This document shows, piece by piece, positions 45,527 to 54,909 of a stretch of 64,000 bases of DNA. This DNA comes from Marinobacter szutsaonensis (lineage in GTDB: Bacteria; Pseudomonadota; Gammaproteobacteria; Pseudomonadales; Oleiphilaceae). Numbering within the stretch: the stretch's first letter is position 1; each line of letters opens with the position of its first letter. A model generated the notes under the pieces. That model did no database searches and was not told the origin of the DNA. It saw only the letters and a list, made by a program, of their open reading frames with translations. A program made the position numbers and the translations under genes. Location: the NCBI RefSeq assembly GCF_039523335.1, contig NZ_BAAAFC010000001.1:186001-250000 (forward strand), read 5' to 3'.

Positions 45527-45555
45527 AGCAGGTTCCTTTTAAGCAGGTTCCTTTA
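45527..45555 (+). repeat. Tandem duplication of a 14-15-bp unit
   Basis: AGCAGGTTCCTTTTA is followed at once by AGCAGGTTCCTTTA, just upstream of the ribosome binding site of the second glgP. It looks like replication slippage. Confidence 0.7.
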
Positions 45556-45568
45556 CAGGAGGACGACC

Positions 45569-48121
45569 ATGAGCAAGGCCACTGAGTTCCGGCTTGAAGC
45601 ACGCCCCAGGATTCCGGAAGGTCTTGAACGACTGGAAGAGCTGGCCAACGATCTGTTCTACAGCTGGGATCACGGCGTCAGGAACCTGTTCGCCCGCATT
45701 GACCCGGTACTCTGGCAGCGCGTCGAGCACAATCCGAAGCTGTTCCTTCGCCGGCTAGCCCAGGAGCGACTGGATGATGCCGCACAGGATCGCGCGTTCC
45801 TTGCAGAGTACCGCCAGGTTCTGAGCAGTTACGATGTCTACGTGGAGTCTGAACCGGGGCCTGAAGTGACCGAAATACTGGATCCCGAGCGGGACCTGGT
45901 GGCCTATTTCTGTGCCGAGTTCGGTTTCCACGAGAGCTTCCCGATATACTCCGGCGGTCTCGGGATTCTCGCGGGCGACCATTGCAAGGCAGCCAGCGAC
46001 CTGGGCCTGCCCTTCGTAGCCGTCGGCCTGTTGTACCAGCAGGGCTACTTTATCCAGACCATCGACGCCCAGGGGCATCAGATCGCCCGCTACAAATCCC
46101 ATTCCAGTGACGAACTGCCGATCTCGCCCGTGGAGGTGAACGGCGAACTGCTCAAGGTCAGTGTGCCCTTCCCCGGTCGGACCGTTACCGCACGGGTCTG
46201 GGAGGCCCGGGTTGGCCATATCCGCCTCTACCTGCTCGACAGTCACACCCCCGAAAACAATGACGAGGATCAGAACCTGACACTTCAGCTTTACGGCGGC
46301 GACGAATCGACCCGGATCAGCCAGGAAATGCTTTTGGGCATCGGCGGTACCCGGGTGCTTGAGGCACTGGGCCTGCAACCTTCCGCCTGGCACATCAATG
46401 AAGGCCATGCCGCCTTCCAGATCCTCGAGCGGTGTCGGCAGTTGATGCAGCAAGGCCTCGAATTCGAGGCGGCTCTGGAAGCCGTTGCCGCCTCAACCCT
46501 GTTCACCACCCACACACCGGTGCCGGCCGGCCACGACATCTTTTCACGGGAACTGGTTCAGCATGCCCTCGGCACTTACCTGGAAGAGTCCGGTCTGGAC
46601 ATGAACAAGGTCTTTGCCCTCGGTTCCCGGGATGGAGGGCACAGCTTCAACATGACCAGTCTGGGGCTTCGGGGCTCCCGTTTCCACAACGGGGTCAGTC
46701 GCATCCACGGCGGCGTGGCTTCGGGGATGGAGGGGTATGTCTGGCCGCAGGTACCGCCTGCCGAAAATCCCCTCGGGTATATAACCAATGGTGTCCACGT
46801 GCCGACGTTCCTGGCGCCGGAATGGGCAAGCCTGTTCGATATTCAGGCACCCACCTGGAAAAGCGAACTGCGGAATCCCGATTTCTGGAATTTCGTCGAC
46901 CACATTCCCGACTATCACTACTGGAGTGTACACAAGGCCCTGAAACAGCAAATGGGCGAATTCGTGGTCGAGCAACTAGCGCGGCAGCACGAACGCAACG
47001 GCACCGGCCACTCGGTAACAGAACGAATGACGCGGCAGCTGGTTTCACCGGAAAAAGACACCCTGGTCATCGGCTTTGCAAGGCGGTTCGCCACCTACAA
47101 GCGCGCCACCTTGATCTTCTCGGACCTGGAACGTCTTGAGCGCCTCCTGACCGATCCCGAACACCCGGTGGTACTGATTTTCGCCGGCAAGGCACACCCG
47201 AAGGACAAACCGGGTCAACAGCTGATCAAGGTCATACACGACCTCTCCATGCGCCCCTCCCTGATGGGCCACATCATCCTGTTGGAGGATTATGACCAGG
47301 CCATGGCCCGTTACCTGCTTGCCGGTGTCGACGTCTGGCTGAACAACCCTGAGTATCCGAAGGAAGCCAGCGGCACCTCCGGTGAAAAAGCCGCCCTTAA
47401 CGGTGCGCTTAATCTCAGCGTTCTGGATGGCTGGTGGGGCGAAGGTTACGACGGCACCAATGGCTGGGCCATCAACCCGAGAGACACTGGTCTGGACCCC
47501 GAATTTCGCAATGAGGAGGAAGCCCGGGACCTTCTGGACCTGCTCGAGTTCGAGATTGTCCCGCTCTACTACGACCGTGCCTCTCAGGGCTACTCAAAGG
47601 GCTGGGTAACCCGCTCGAAAGCCTCCATGAAGACCATCACACCCCGGTTCAACAGCCAGCGCATGGTGATGGACTACGTAGAACACTATTACGAGCCGGC
47701 CTCCGCCCAGGGCCAGAGGTTACTCGCCGATGGCGCCAAGGCAGCCCGGGATCTGGCAAAGTGGAAGGCCAGGGTGCGCGAAGCGTGGCCAGGCGTTTCC
47801 CTGTCTGTTGTCGGCTGCGTGGAATGCCGGTGTGCCTATGATGAAACGGTGGAGTTGCGGGTCGAAGCGGTGCTTAATGGCCTGACGGCCGAGGATGTCC
47901 GGGTGGAATGCGTCGTCACGCCGGAATGCACTGGGAGCCACGACGCGCCCGGTACCGATCGCTTTCTCCTCACCATGGAAAGCGAGCAGGACGGTAAAAC
48001 CGTGTTTGCAACACAGGTTCCACCGCCCTATCCCGGCCTGCAGACGCTCCGGCTGCGCATGTATCCCTATCACCCGGCGCTGACCCACCTCCTGGAGATG
48101 GGCTCAATGCTCTGGGTCTAG
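45569..48121 (+). CDS. glgP: Alpha-glucan phosphorylase, short type (copy 2)
   Basis: The 850-residue GT35 protein has the same architecture as the copy at 33702 but is clearly divergent. Conserved blocks are IYSGGLGILAGDHCKAASDLG, HINEGHAAFQ, FARRFATYKRATLIF and SGTSGEKAALNGALNLSVLDGWW. In the PLP-lysine motif the residue before Lys is Glu, not Met as in copy 1. GGAGG precedes the ATG. It closes the plus-strand glgB-glgA-glgP group and overlaps the acyltransferase gene tail to tail by 4 bp. Confidence 0.92.
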   Translation: MSKATEFRLEARPRIPEGLERLEELANDLFYSWDHGVRNLFARIDPVLWQRVEHNPKLFLRRLAQERLDDAAQDRAFLAEYRQVLSSYDVYVESEPGPEVTEILDPERDLVAYFCAEFGFHESFPIYSGGLGILAGDHCKAASDLGLPFVAVGLLYQQGYFIQTIDAQGHQIARYKSHSSDELPISPVEVNGELLKVSVPFPGRTVTARVWEARVGHIRLYLLDSHTPENNDEDQNLTLQLYGGDESTRISQEMLLGIGGTRVLEALGLQPSAWHINEGHAAFQILERCRQLMQQGLEFEAALEAVAASTLFTTHTPVPAGHDIFSRELVQHALGTYLEESGLDMNKVFALGSRDGGHSFNMTSLGLRGSRFHNGVSRIHGGVASGMEGYVWPQVPPAENPLGYITNGVHVPTFLAPEWASLFDIQAPTWKSELRNPDFWNFVDHIPDYHYWSVHKALKQQMGEFVVEQLARQHERNGTGHSVTERMTRQLVSPEKDTLVIGFARRFATYKRATLIFSDLERLERLLTDPEHPVVLIFAGKAHPKDKPGQQLIKVIHDLSMRPSLMGHIILLEDYDQAMARYLLAGVDVWLNNPEYPKEASGTSGEKAALNGALNLSVLDGWWGEGYDGTNGWAINPRDTGLDPEFRNEEEARDLLDLLEFEIVPLYYDRASQGYSKGWVTRSKASMKTITPRFNSQRMVMDYVEHYYEPASAQGQRLLADGAKAARDLAKWKARVREAWPGVSLSVVGCVECRCAYDETVELRVEAVLNGLTAEDVRVECVVTPECTGSHDAPGTDRFLLTMESEQDGKTVFATQVPPPYPGLQTLRLRMYPYHPALTHLLEMGSMLWV

Positions 48122-49296
48122 CGGGAATTGGCCTGGAGTGCGGTGACCACCGGATTGGCGTACATATCCAGCAGGTAAGGCCGAATGGCGGGCTCACAGG
48201 CCTCCAGGCGCCGTTCCATCTCCGCCTCGGCCGCGGCAATATCCGCCGGTGACCAGGTTTCGGCGGTCACAACGGATTCGGTGACCGTTTCCGGCGTAGC
48301 GTGGGCGTCCGGGTGGAGCCCGCGTTGCTGGTAGGCCACCAGGTTAGAGGCATGCAGGTGATAATTGGCGTGCATCTCATGATCGATCCGGCCGGCCAGT
48401 TCCTTGGGGTTTTCCGGAGCATCCGCGATCGGCGCGCCAAAGTGCACGTGCACATGGCCCTTGAACCCGGTCAGGCCCTTCACGATCTGCTCGCTGTCCT
48501 CTCCCTCGGTTTTGGTGTAGCTACCGGTCCGCGCCCGGGTTTCCAGCTCTTTGGCCTTGTCCACGTCACAGGGGTCGTACTCGTAGGAAATCGAAACCGG
48601 CACGATATGCAGGCGGTTCATCGCCTCGCCGAAACTCAGCCCGCTCTTCTTGCGGCTCATATAGAACATCTTGATGATGGCCGGATCGGTGTAGTCCAGC
48701 CCATCCTTGGCGCGGCCTTCCCGCTGGGCAATCCAGATGCTGTGGTTGGTGTCGATGCTGTGATTGATGAACGCGGATAGCGTGATGTACGCGTCCCGCA
48801 TCTCCCGCGGGCTGGTCATGTTCCGGCGTACCACGAAGCTCTTGTTGAGCCGCATCATCTCGGCAAATACCCGGTTCTGAAGCAGGTTGTCACCAATCGC
48901 GATACGCGTGGTGTAGAAACCGTTCTGGAACAACAGGTAGTTAACCACCATGGGATCGAACACGATGTCCCGGTGGTTGGAAATGAACAGATGGGCGCTG
49001 TGCTTGTCCAGATTCTCCAGGCCACTGGTGGTAACCCGGGTGGTGGTGCTTTCAACCAGATCACCCACGTAGGTGGACAGCCTGGCCTGCAAGTCATCCA
49101 CGCGGGTGAAATGGCCGAAATTGCTGATCAGCCAGCGGCGAAGGAAAAACCGCAGTACCGCGGGCGCCCAGCGCTCCAGAGTGGGCGACTTGAAACGCCC
49201 GACCATGTCGAGAAACTCCCGGTCATTGACCAGGCGCTGGATGGCCGGACCGGTTTCTTCGTCCGAATACGGACGGATGGCATCAAATTCTTGCAT
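48118..49296 (-). CDS. Glycerophospholipid acyltransferase (PlsB/PlsC superfamily)
   Basis: The 392-residue protein carries the acyltransferase HxxxxD box in ISNHRDIVFDP near residue 130. Block III (IWIAQREGRAKDGLD) and block IV (LHIVPVSISYEYDP) follow. It is longer than PlsC and lacks PlsB's extra regions, resembling proteins annotated as 1-acyl-glycerol-3-phosphate acyltransferases or olsA-like. It is probably bound to the inner membrane. Substrate is inferred only at superfamily level. Confidence 0.82.
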   Translation of the reverse strand: MQEFDAIRPYSDEETGPAIQRLVNDREFLDMVGRFKSPTLERWAPAVLRFFLRRWLISNFGHFTRVDDLQARLSTYVGDLVESTTTRVTTSGLENLDKHSAHLFISNHRDIVFDPMVVNYLLFQNGFYTTRIAIGDNLLQNRVFAEMMRLNKSFVVRRNMTSPREMRDAYITLSAFINHSIDTNHSIWIAQREGRAKDGLDYTDPAIIKMFYMSRKKSGLSFGEAMNRLHIVPVSISYEYDPCDVDKAKELETRARTGSYTKTEGEDSEQIVKGLTGFKGHVHVHFGAPIADAPENPKELAGRIDHEMHANYHLHASNLVAYQQRGLHPDAHATPETVTESVVTAETWSPADIAAAEAEMERRLEACEPAIRPYLLDMYANPVVTALQANSR

Positions 49297-49514
49297 TGAA
49301 ACCCTGTTGTTATCGTATCTAACGGATTACGCCGGGAAATGTCTGATTCAAAAACCGCGGTATTGTAGCGTTTCTGAGGCAGCTTTGCCTCACCCGAAAG
49401 GCGCCTTGACCAACCTGCCGGATTATTCTGGTATCATCCCATCCGCGCCACGGACATGGCGCCATCTCCCTGTCATCTTTATTTCCCATCACGGACGACA
49501 CACACGGCTTTGCT

Positions 49515-51383
49515 ATGCAACTTGACCAGGATTTCGAACAGCTCGCCACAGAACGGCCCACCGCGACCCGGAGAGACCCCGAGCAGGTTTTGGACGAGGT
49601 TTTCGGTTACGAATCGTTCCGGCCACTGCAGGGTGACATTGTTCGCGAAGTAGTCAATGGCGGAGATGCCCTGGTCCTGATGCCCACCGGTGGCGGTAAA
49701 TCATTGTGCTACCAGGTACCGGCCCTGGTTAGACCGGGTACGGCGATTGTCATATCTCCCCTGATTGCCTTGATGCAGGATCAGGTCGCCGCACTCAGGG
49801 AGCTGGGCGTCAAAGCCGCCTTCCTGAATTCCACCATGGACATGGAGCAGGCCCGAGCGACCGAGTACGCCCTCACCACCGGCGAACTGGACCTGCTCTA
49901 CTGCGCGCCGGAGCGCCTGATCCAGCCCCGGACCATCGAACTGTTGCACAACGCCTCGATCTCGCTGTTCGCCATCGACGAGGCCCACTGCGTTTCCCAA
50001 TGGGGACACGATTTCCGTTCGGACTACCTGCAACTCAGCATGCTGGCCGGAGAATTTCCCGGCATTCCCCGCATTGCGCTGACGGCCACTGCCGACGAAC
50101 GCACCCGCAAGGAAATCGCCGAGCGTCTCTCACTGACGGAAGCCCGGCATTTTGTCAGCGGTTTTGATCGCCCGAACATCCAGTACCGAATCGCGCCCAA
50201 GACCAACGCCAACAAGCAGCTGCTGGATTTTATCCGCGCCGAACACGATGGCGAGTGCGGCATCGTTTACTGCCTGTCCCGTAACAAGGTGGACTCCACC
50301 GCCCGCATGCTCGCGGATAAGGGCTTCACCGCACTGCCCTACCACGCCGGTCTCAATGCCGAGCAGCGGGCCAGGCACCAGGAACGTTTCCTGCGGGAAG
50401 ACGGCGTCATCATCGTCGCCACCATCGCCTTTGGCATGGGCATCGACAAACCCGATGTCCGCTTTGTGGCGCATCTGGATCTGCCCAAGAGCCTGGAGGC
50501 CTACTACCAGGAAACCGGCCGGGCCGGCCGGGATGGCAAGCCTTCCACCGCCTGGATGGTGTACGGCTTGCAGGACGTTATAAAACTGCGCCAGATGCTC
50601 GAGGGCTCCCTGGGCAATGACCAGTTCAAGCGGGTCGAACGCCAGAAACTCGATGCCATGCTGGGCTTGTGTGAGGTTACCAGCTGCCGGCGACAGGTGC
50701 TGTTGCGTTATTTCGGCGACGACCTGGAACAGCCCTGCGGTAACTGCGACACCTGCCTGAATCCGCCCGAGACCTGGGATGGTACCGTGGCGGTCCAGAA
50801 GGCGCTGTCCTGCGTCTTCCGTACCGGTCAGCGCTTCGGCGTGACCTACCTGATCGATGTACTGCGAGGCTCGGAGAACGAGCGCATCCTGCAATCCGGC
50901 CACAATCGGGTGTCCACCTACGGCATCGGCACCGAACTCAGCGCCAACGAGTGGAAATCGGTGTTCCGGCAACTGGTAGCCAACGGTTACCTCAGGGCCG
51001 ATCCCGAGGGCTACGGCGCCTTGCAGCTGACCGAGCGTTGCCGCCCGTTGCTCAAGGGCGAGGAAACGGTCTGGCTGCGCAAGGACCCGGTGCAGAAAAA
51101 GACCTCGTCAGGGCGCAGCAGCTCAGGACGCAAAAGCTTTGCGGCCGACCAGATCGTGGACCAGGCCGCCTGGGATCACCTTCGCGCCTGCCGCAAGGGC
51201 CTGGCCGACCAGCAGGGCGTGCCGCCCTATGTGATCTTCCACGACACCACCCTGTTCGAGATGATGGAGCGGAGGCCCCGCACCATCGGGGAGCTTGGCG
51301 AGATCAGCGGTGTCGGTGCCGCCAAACTGGAGAAGTATGGCGAGACCTTTCTGAAAGCCATCGCCGAACTGGAATCTCTCTAG
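49515..51383 (+). CDS. recQ: ATP-dependent DNA helicase RecQ
   Basis: The 622-residue SF2 helicase shows all parts of RecQ: motif [14 protein letters not shown], motif [17 protein letters not shown], motif [15 protein letters not shown], a zinc-binding set of cysteines ([24 protein letters not shown]), the winged-helix domain and a C-terminal HRDC domain. It works in RecF-type repair of gaps and replication forks. The last base of its TAG overlaps the convergent DUF4442 gene stop. Confidence 0.95.
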   Translation: MQLDQDFEQLATERPTATRRDPEQVLDEVFGYESFRPLQGDIVREVVNGGDALVLMPTGGGKSLCYQVPALVRPGTAIVISPLIALMQDQVAALRELGVKAAFLNSTMDMEQARATEYALTTGELDLLYCAPERLIQPRTIELLHNASISLFAIDEAHCVSQWGHDFRSDYLQLSMLAGEFPGIPRIALTATADERTRKEIAERLSLTEARHFVSGFDRPNIQYRIAPKTNANKQLLDFIRAEHDGECGIVYCLSRNKVDSTARMLADKGFTALPYHAGLNAEQRARHQERFLREDGVIIVATIAFGMGIDKPDVRFVAHLDLPKSLEAYYQETGRAGRDGKPSTAWMVYGLQDVIKLRQMLEGSLGNDQFKRVERQKLDAMLGLCEVTSCRRQVLLRYFGDDLEQPCGNCDTCLNPPETWDGTVAVQKALSCVFRTGQRFGVTYLIDVLRGSENERILQSGHNRVSTYGIGTELSANEWKSVFRQLVANGYLRADPEGYGALQLTERCRPLLKGEETVWLRKDPVQKKTSSGRSSSGRKSFAADQIVDQAAWDHLRACRKGLADQQGVPPYVIFHDTTLFEMMERRPRTIGELGEISGVGAAKLEKYGETFLKAIAELESL

Positions 51384-51940
51384 GCCTCACCTTCGGCCTG
51401 GAATCCCTTCTTCCGGACCCGGTAATGGGCAATCGAGGTCGCCACGTGGTTACCTTCCTGATCGGTCAGGATTCCCTCCAGCATGAATTTGGCCCGGCCG
51501 GTGGCGTCGGCGTCGGCACGGATCGCCGCTACCTGTTCCGGGCTCAGGGAAAACTCCACTGTGACATCCGAGTTGGCGGGCTGCAGGAACTGCAGAGTCA
51601 TTTCCTTCAGAATCGGCGTGTAGGACGGGCCCAGATCGAACAGCGTCAGGACGCCTCCGGGAATCTCGGCCACCAGGAAATAGGCACCCGCGTAGAGGCT
51701 GCCAAAGTGGTTCTTGTTACCCTTGAGCCGGATCCTGGCGCGAACATAACCCGGCCGGACCTCTTCCACTCGAAAGCCATTGCGGGGCGCAAAGGGAATG
51801 GACAGGCCGATGATCCGGTTGACCGCCGCGTAGCCTCCGGTTTTCTTGAGCCATTCAAGCGGGTGCGCGAGCGTGGCTTTTGGGTTCGTCGATGCCACCC
51901 ACTGGCCGGTGGCTCCAATGATGTTGTCTATTAATGCCAT
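51380..51940 (-). CDS. DUF4442 hot-dog-fold protein (thioesterase-like)
   Basis: The 186-residue protein has the DUF4442 pattern: [29 protein letters not shown] and [23 protein letters not shown], then strands [15 protein letters not shown]. The family has the hot-dog fold of acyl-CoA thioesterases. The ATG at 51940 is selected because AGGA is 7 bp upstream; frames from 51973 or 52048 are possible. Activity is not established. Confidence 0.75.
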   Translation of the reverse strand: MALIDNIIGATGQWVASTNPKATLAHPLEWLKKTGGYAAVNRIIGLSIPFAPRNGFRVEEVRPGYVRARIRLKGNKNHFGSLYAGAYFLVAEIPGGVLTLFDLGPSYTPILKEMTLQFLQPANSDVTVEFSLSPEQVAAIRADADATGRAKFMLEGILTDQEGNHVATSIAHYRVRKKGFQAEGEA

Positions 51941-52126
51941 AAGGGTATCCTGTGATTCGGTTGACCGGATCATTGCAATCACCCGGCGGAACCGCAAGCT
52001 CCGATAAAGTTTTACAACTACGGGGCAGCGATCTGCGACGTCTGTCACACCTTCTGTTAAACTCCTGAAAAAGTCGACTGGCCTGACTCAAAACTCACTC
52101 TTTTCTGACGACGGGAGCCTCTCTGA

Positions 52127-53659
52127 ATGCCCCATGATGAGCTGCATCTCAATCTCCGCAACCTGACGCTGGACGACTATGAACAGCTTCAGGCTCTGAT
52201 GGACCTGGTTTATGACGACATCGGTGGCGCCTGGCCCAAAGAGACGATCAAGGCATTGGTCGAGCAGTTTCCCGACGGGCAGATCTGTATTGAGGACAAC
52301 GGCCAACTGATTGCGGTGGCGCTGACGGTTTGCGTGAAATACGAGCGATTCAGCAATCCGCACACCTACGACGACCTGATTCTGCGCAACGAGAAAATCT
52401 GGCACAACGCCAACGGCGACTCCCTGTATGGCCTGGATGTCTTTATCCATCCGGAATACCGCGGCTACCGCCTGGGCCGGCGTCTGTATGAGGCCCGCAA
52501 GGAGCTGTGCCGGTCCATGAACCTGCGGGCCATCCTGGCCGGCGGCCGGATTCCCAACTACTACAGGTACAAGGACCAGTACTCCCCGGCCGAGTACATC
52601 CAGCGGGTGGACCGCAAGGAAATCTACGATCCAATCCTGAGCTTCCAGCTCTCCAACGATTTCCAGGTCACCCGGCTGATGCACAAGTACCTGCCGGAAG
52701 ACGAGAAATCCATGGGCTATGCCACCCTGCTGGAATGGCGGAATATTCTCTATACACCGCCCTCCCCGGTGCTGAACGTCCGGAAAACCCAGGTGCGTCT
52801 GGGCGCCGTGCAATGGCAGATGCGGGAATTCACCTCGGTGGATGAGGTGCTCAAGCAGGTGGAGTATTTCGTGGACGCCCTCTCCGACTACAAGAGCGAC
52901 TTCGCCCTGTTCCCCGAGTTCTTCAACGCACCGCTGATGGGCCTGACCGATCAGATGGACCAGACCCGGGCGATCCGTTTCCTGGCCGGCTTCACCGAAC
53001 AGTTCCGGGATGAAATGTCGGAGATGGCGGTCAGTTACAACATCAACATCATCACCGGTTCCATGCCCCTGCTGGAGAACGATCGCCTGTTCAACGTCTC
53101 CTACCTGTGCCACCGGGACGGCCGCGTGGACGAACAGCGCAAGATCCACATCACCCCGCACGAGCGTCGGGATTGGGTCATTGAGGGCGGCGATACCTTC
53201 GAAGTGTTCGAAACCGATGCCGGAAGGGTTGCTATCCTGATCTGTTACGACATCGAGTTCCCTGAGCTTGGCAGGATCGCAGCCAGCCAGGATGTGGATA
53301 TCATCTTTGTACCGTTCTGGACCGATACCAAGAACGGTTATCTCCGGGTACGCCATTGTGCCCAGGCCCGGGCGATCGAAAACGAATGTTACGTCGTAAT
53401 TACTGGCAGTGTCGGCAACCTGCCCAAGGTGGAAAACCTGGACGTGCAGTACGCCCAGTCTTCGGTGTTCTCGCCGTCGGATTTTGCCTTCCCGCACGAT
53501 GCGGTTATGGCCGAAACCACGCCCAACACCGAGATGATCATGTTCTCGGACATGGACCTGGAAAAACTGACACTGGTCCGTAACGAAGGGTCTGTAAACA
53601 ATCTGAAGGACCGCCGGGAAGATATGTACGAAGTCCGGGTGAAATCCTCGGACCGATAA
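52127..53659 (+). CDS. GNAT acetyltransferase fused to a carbon-nitrogen hydrolase
   Basis: In this 510-residue protein residues about 10-215 form a GNAT domain with the acetyl-CoA loop HPEYRGYRLGRRLY. Residues about 228-500 form a nitrilase-family domain with the Glu-Lys-Cys triad in FPEFF, KIHITPHE and LICYDIEFPE. This two-domain arrangement is known as a conserved family, but its substrate is not defined. It could acetylate an amine and deamidate the product or the reverse. The ATG lies after GGAGCC. A GC-rich hairpin follows the gene. Confidence 0.88.
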   Translation: MPHDELHLNLRNLTLDDYEQLQALMDLVYDDIGGAWPKETIKALVEQFPDGQICIEDNGQLIAVALTVCVKYERFSNPHTYDDLILRNEKIWHNANGDSLYGLDVFIHPEYRGYRLGRRLYEARKELCRSMNLRAILAGGRIPNYYRYKDQYSPAEYIQRVDRKEIYDPILSFQLSNDFQVTRLMHKYLPEDEKSMGYATLLEWRNILYTPPSPVLNVRKTQVRLGAVQWQMREFTSVDEVLKQVEYFVDALSDYKSDFALFPEFFNAPLMGLTDQMDQTRAIRFLAGFTEQFRDEMSEMAVSYNINIITGSMPLLENDRLFNVSYLCHRDGRVDEQRKIHITPHERRDWVIEGGDTFEVFETDAGRVAILICYDIEFPELGRIAASQDVDIIFVPFWTDTKNGYLRVRHCAQARAIENECYVVITGSVGNLPKVENLDVQYAQSSVFSPSDFAFPHDAVMAETTPNTEMIMFSDMDLEKLTLVRNEGSVNNLKDRREDMYEVRVKSSDR

Positions 53660-53668
53660 AAAGTCGTG

Positions 53669-53700
53669 CCCTCTCACTATTAAGGAAGTGCCTGAGAGGG
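53669..53700. terminator. Hairpin with 8-bp perfect stem after the GNAT-nitrilase gene
   Basis: CCCTCTCA and TGAGAGGG form a perfect stem around a 16-base loop, starting 10 bp after the stop codon. There is no T-run, so it may be a rho-dependent or mRNA-protecting structure rather than a classic terminator. Confidence 0.45.
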
Positions 53701-53824
53701 TTAACGTAGGACACTGATGGAATTGCCAATACCGTAAACAGTGTCTATTGTTTAATCATTATCCAGCCTGTCCGATCTGTGGACGGGTCGCAGTGGATAG
53801 GGATCTTAGCAGAGAACAGGATTC

Positions 53825-54220
53825 ATGAACGAAGCACTACCGGATCTCATCGCCCGTTTCAGGATCAAGCAGGGGCTCTTCCGCAAGGAATTGGTGGAGG
53901 CCTCCGTCTTTGAACTCGACAGCTACGGCTGCGTGATGAAAACCGACAAGGTCTTTGAGCCCGGCGACAGCCTGACCCTGGATCTGGTCATGGATATGCC
54001 CTTTGAAGAAATCCGTGCTGAAAGTGTGTCCGGCCTGGTGACCGAGCGCAGAAAGCACTGTAGCAATTTCTTCTACTCTATTGATTTTTCAGAGTTTGAA
54101 CCTGGATCGCCGAACGGCGACAAGCTCAAGCGGATTCGCGAAGTGATGTCCAGAAAACTGTCTCTGAAATCCCGCCGTACATCCTCAGGATCCATCTCCG
54201 GCTTCCGGCAAATGGCCTGA
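53825..54220 (+). CDS. PilZ-like protein
   Basis: The 131-residue protein has a beta-rich core with VFELDSYGCVMKTDKVFEPGDSLTLDLVMDMPFEE, resembling PilZ domains of the degenerate kind. The usual RxxxR and DxSxxG motifs are not evident (DSYGCVM is nearest), so cyclic di-GMP binding is doubtful. The C-terminal tail is basic and serine-rich. AGGATTC precedes the ATG. It is 41 bp upstream of the helix-hairpin-helix gene. Confidence 0.55.
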   Translation: MNEALPDLIARFRIKQGLFRKELVEASVFELDSYGCVMKTDKVFEPGDSLTLDLVMDMPFEEIRAESVSGLVTERRKHCSNFFYSIDFSEFEPGSPNGDKLKRIREVMSRKLSLKSRRTSSGSISGFRQMA

Positions 54221-54261
54221 TCGTTACTGTCCGTTCCAACCCATCCGTAAGGAGACATTTC

Positions 54262-54909
54262 ATGGCGAAGAAAGCCAAACCGAGCGTCGACAAGATCGTA
54301 AAGAAGGTCAACAAGGAATTCGAGAAAACCTCGTCCCAGATTGAAGGGCTCGTCAACGATGCCCTGAAGCAGTTCGACAGCCTGCAGACCCAGATCGAAG
54401 AGCCGGTGCGCAAACTGCTCAAGGAAGTGAACGAGCTCCGGGAACGGGAAATGAAACGCTTCAACGAGGAATTCGAGCGCCGTCTGGCCGAATTCCACGA
54501 ACTTCAGAGCAGCATTCTCGAGCGCCTGGGCGTGGCAGCCAAAGAAGCCGGCTCTGACGTCAAGCAGCTGACTGACGAAGTCAACAAGGAAGCCCAGGCC
54601 GCCGCCAAAAAGGCCGCGCCCAAGAAGACGGCTTCGAAGAAGAGTACTACGAAGGCGAAGGCCACGACTGCTGCGAAAAAGGCACCGGCCAAGTCTTCGG
54701 CCAAAAAGGCTGCCAAGCCCGCGGACAAGAGCGACCTGACCCTGGTCAAGGGTATCGGCCCTGCAACGGCGAAGAAGATGAAGGATGCGGGCATCACCTC
54801 CATCGATCAGATCGCCAACCCGTCTGCGGCTGACAGCGAAAAACTGAAAGCCTTCAAAAGCATCAAGGGATTTGACCAACTGACCGCCGAAGCCAAGAAA
54901 GTTATCTGA
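54262..54909 (+). CDS. Coiled-coil, Lys/Ala-rich protein with C-terminal helix-hairpin-helix
   Basis: The 215-residue protein has three parts. Residues 1-110 are charged helix, phasin-like (KKVNKEFEKTSSQIEGLVND). Residues 112-155 are a Lys/Ala/Thr-rich linker like histone H1 tails. Residues 157-215 form a helix-hairpin-helix domain (LVKGIGPATAKKMKDAGI). Such a build suggests DNA or nucleoid association, or a granule-associated phasin with an added module. The TGA overlaps the ATG of the SelD fusion by one base (TGATG), so the two are co-translated. Confidence 0.7.
   Translation: MAKKAKPSVDKIVKKVNKEFEKTSSQIEGLVNDALKQFDSLQTQIEEPVRKLLKEVNELREREMKRFNEEFERRLAEFHELQSSILERLGVAAKEAGSDVKQLTDEVNKEAQAAAKKAAPKKTASKKSTTKAKATTAAKKAPAKSSAKKAAKPADKSDLTLVKGIGPATAKKMKDAGITSIDQIANPSAADSEKLKAFKSIKGFDQLTAEAKKVI

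Noticed and set aside
52088..53677. 529-residue minus-strand frame covering the GNAT-nitrilase gene
   Set aside because: The plus-strand protein has two complete active sites; the minus frame is His/Val-rich shadow sequence.
53669..53700. Classic rho-independent terminator
   Set aside because: The stem is good but no T-run follows, so I list it only as a low-confidence terminator-like hairpin.
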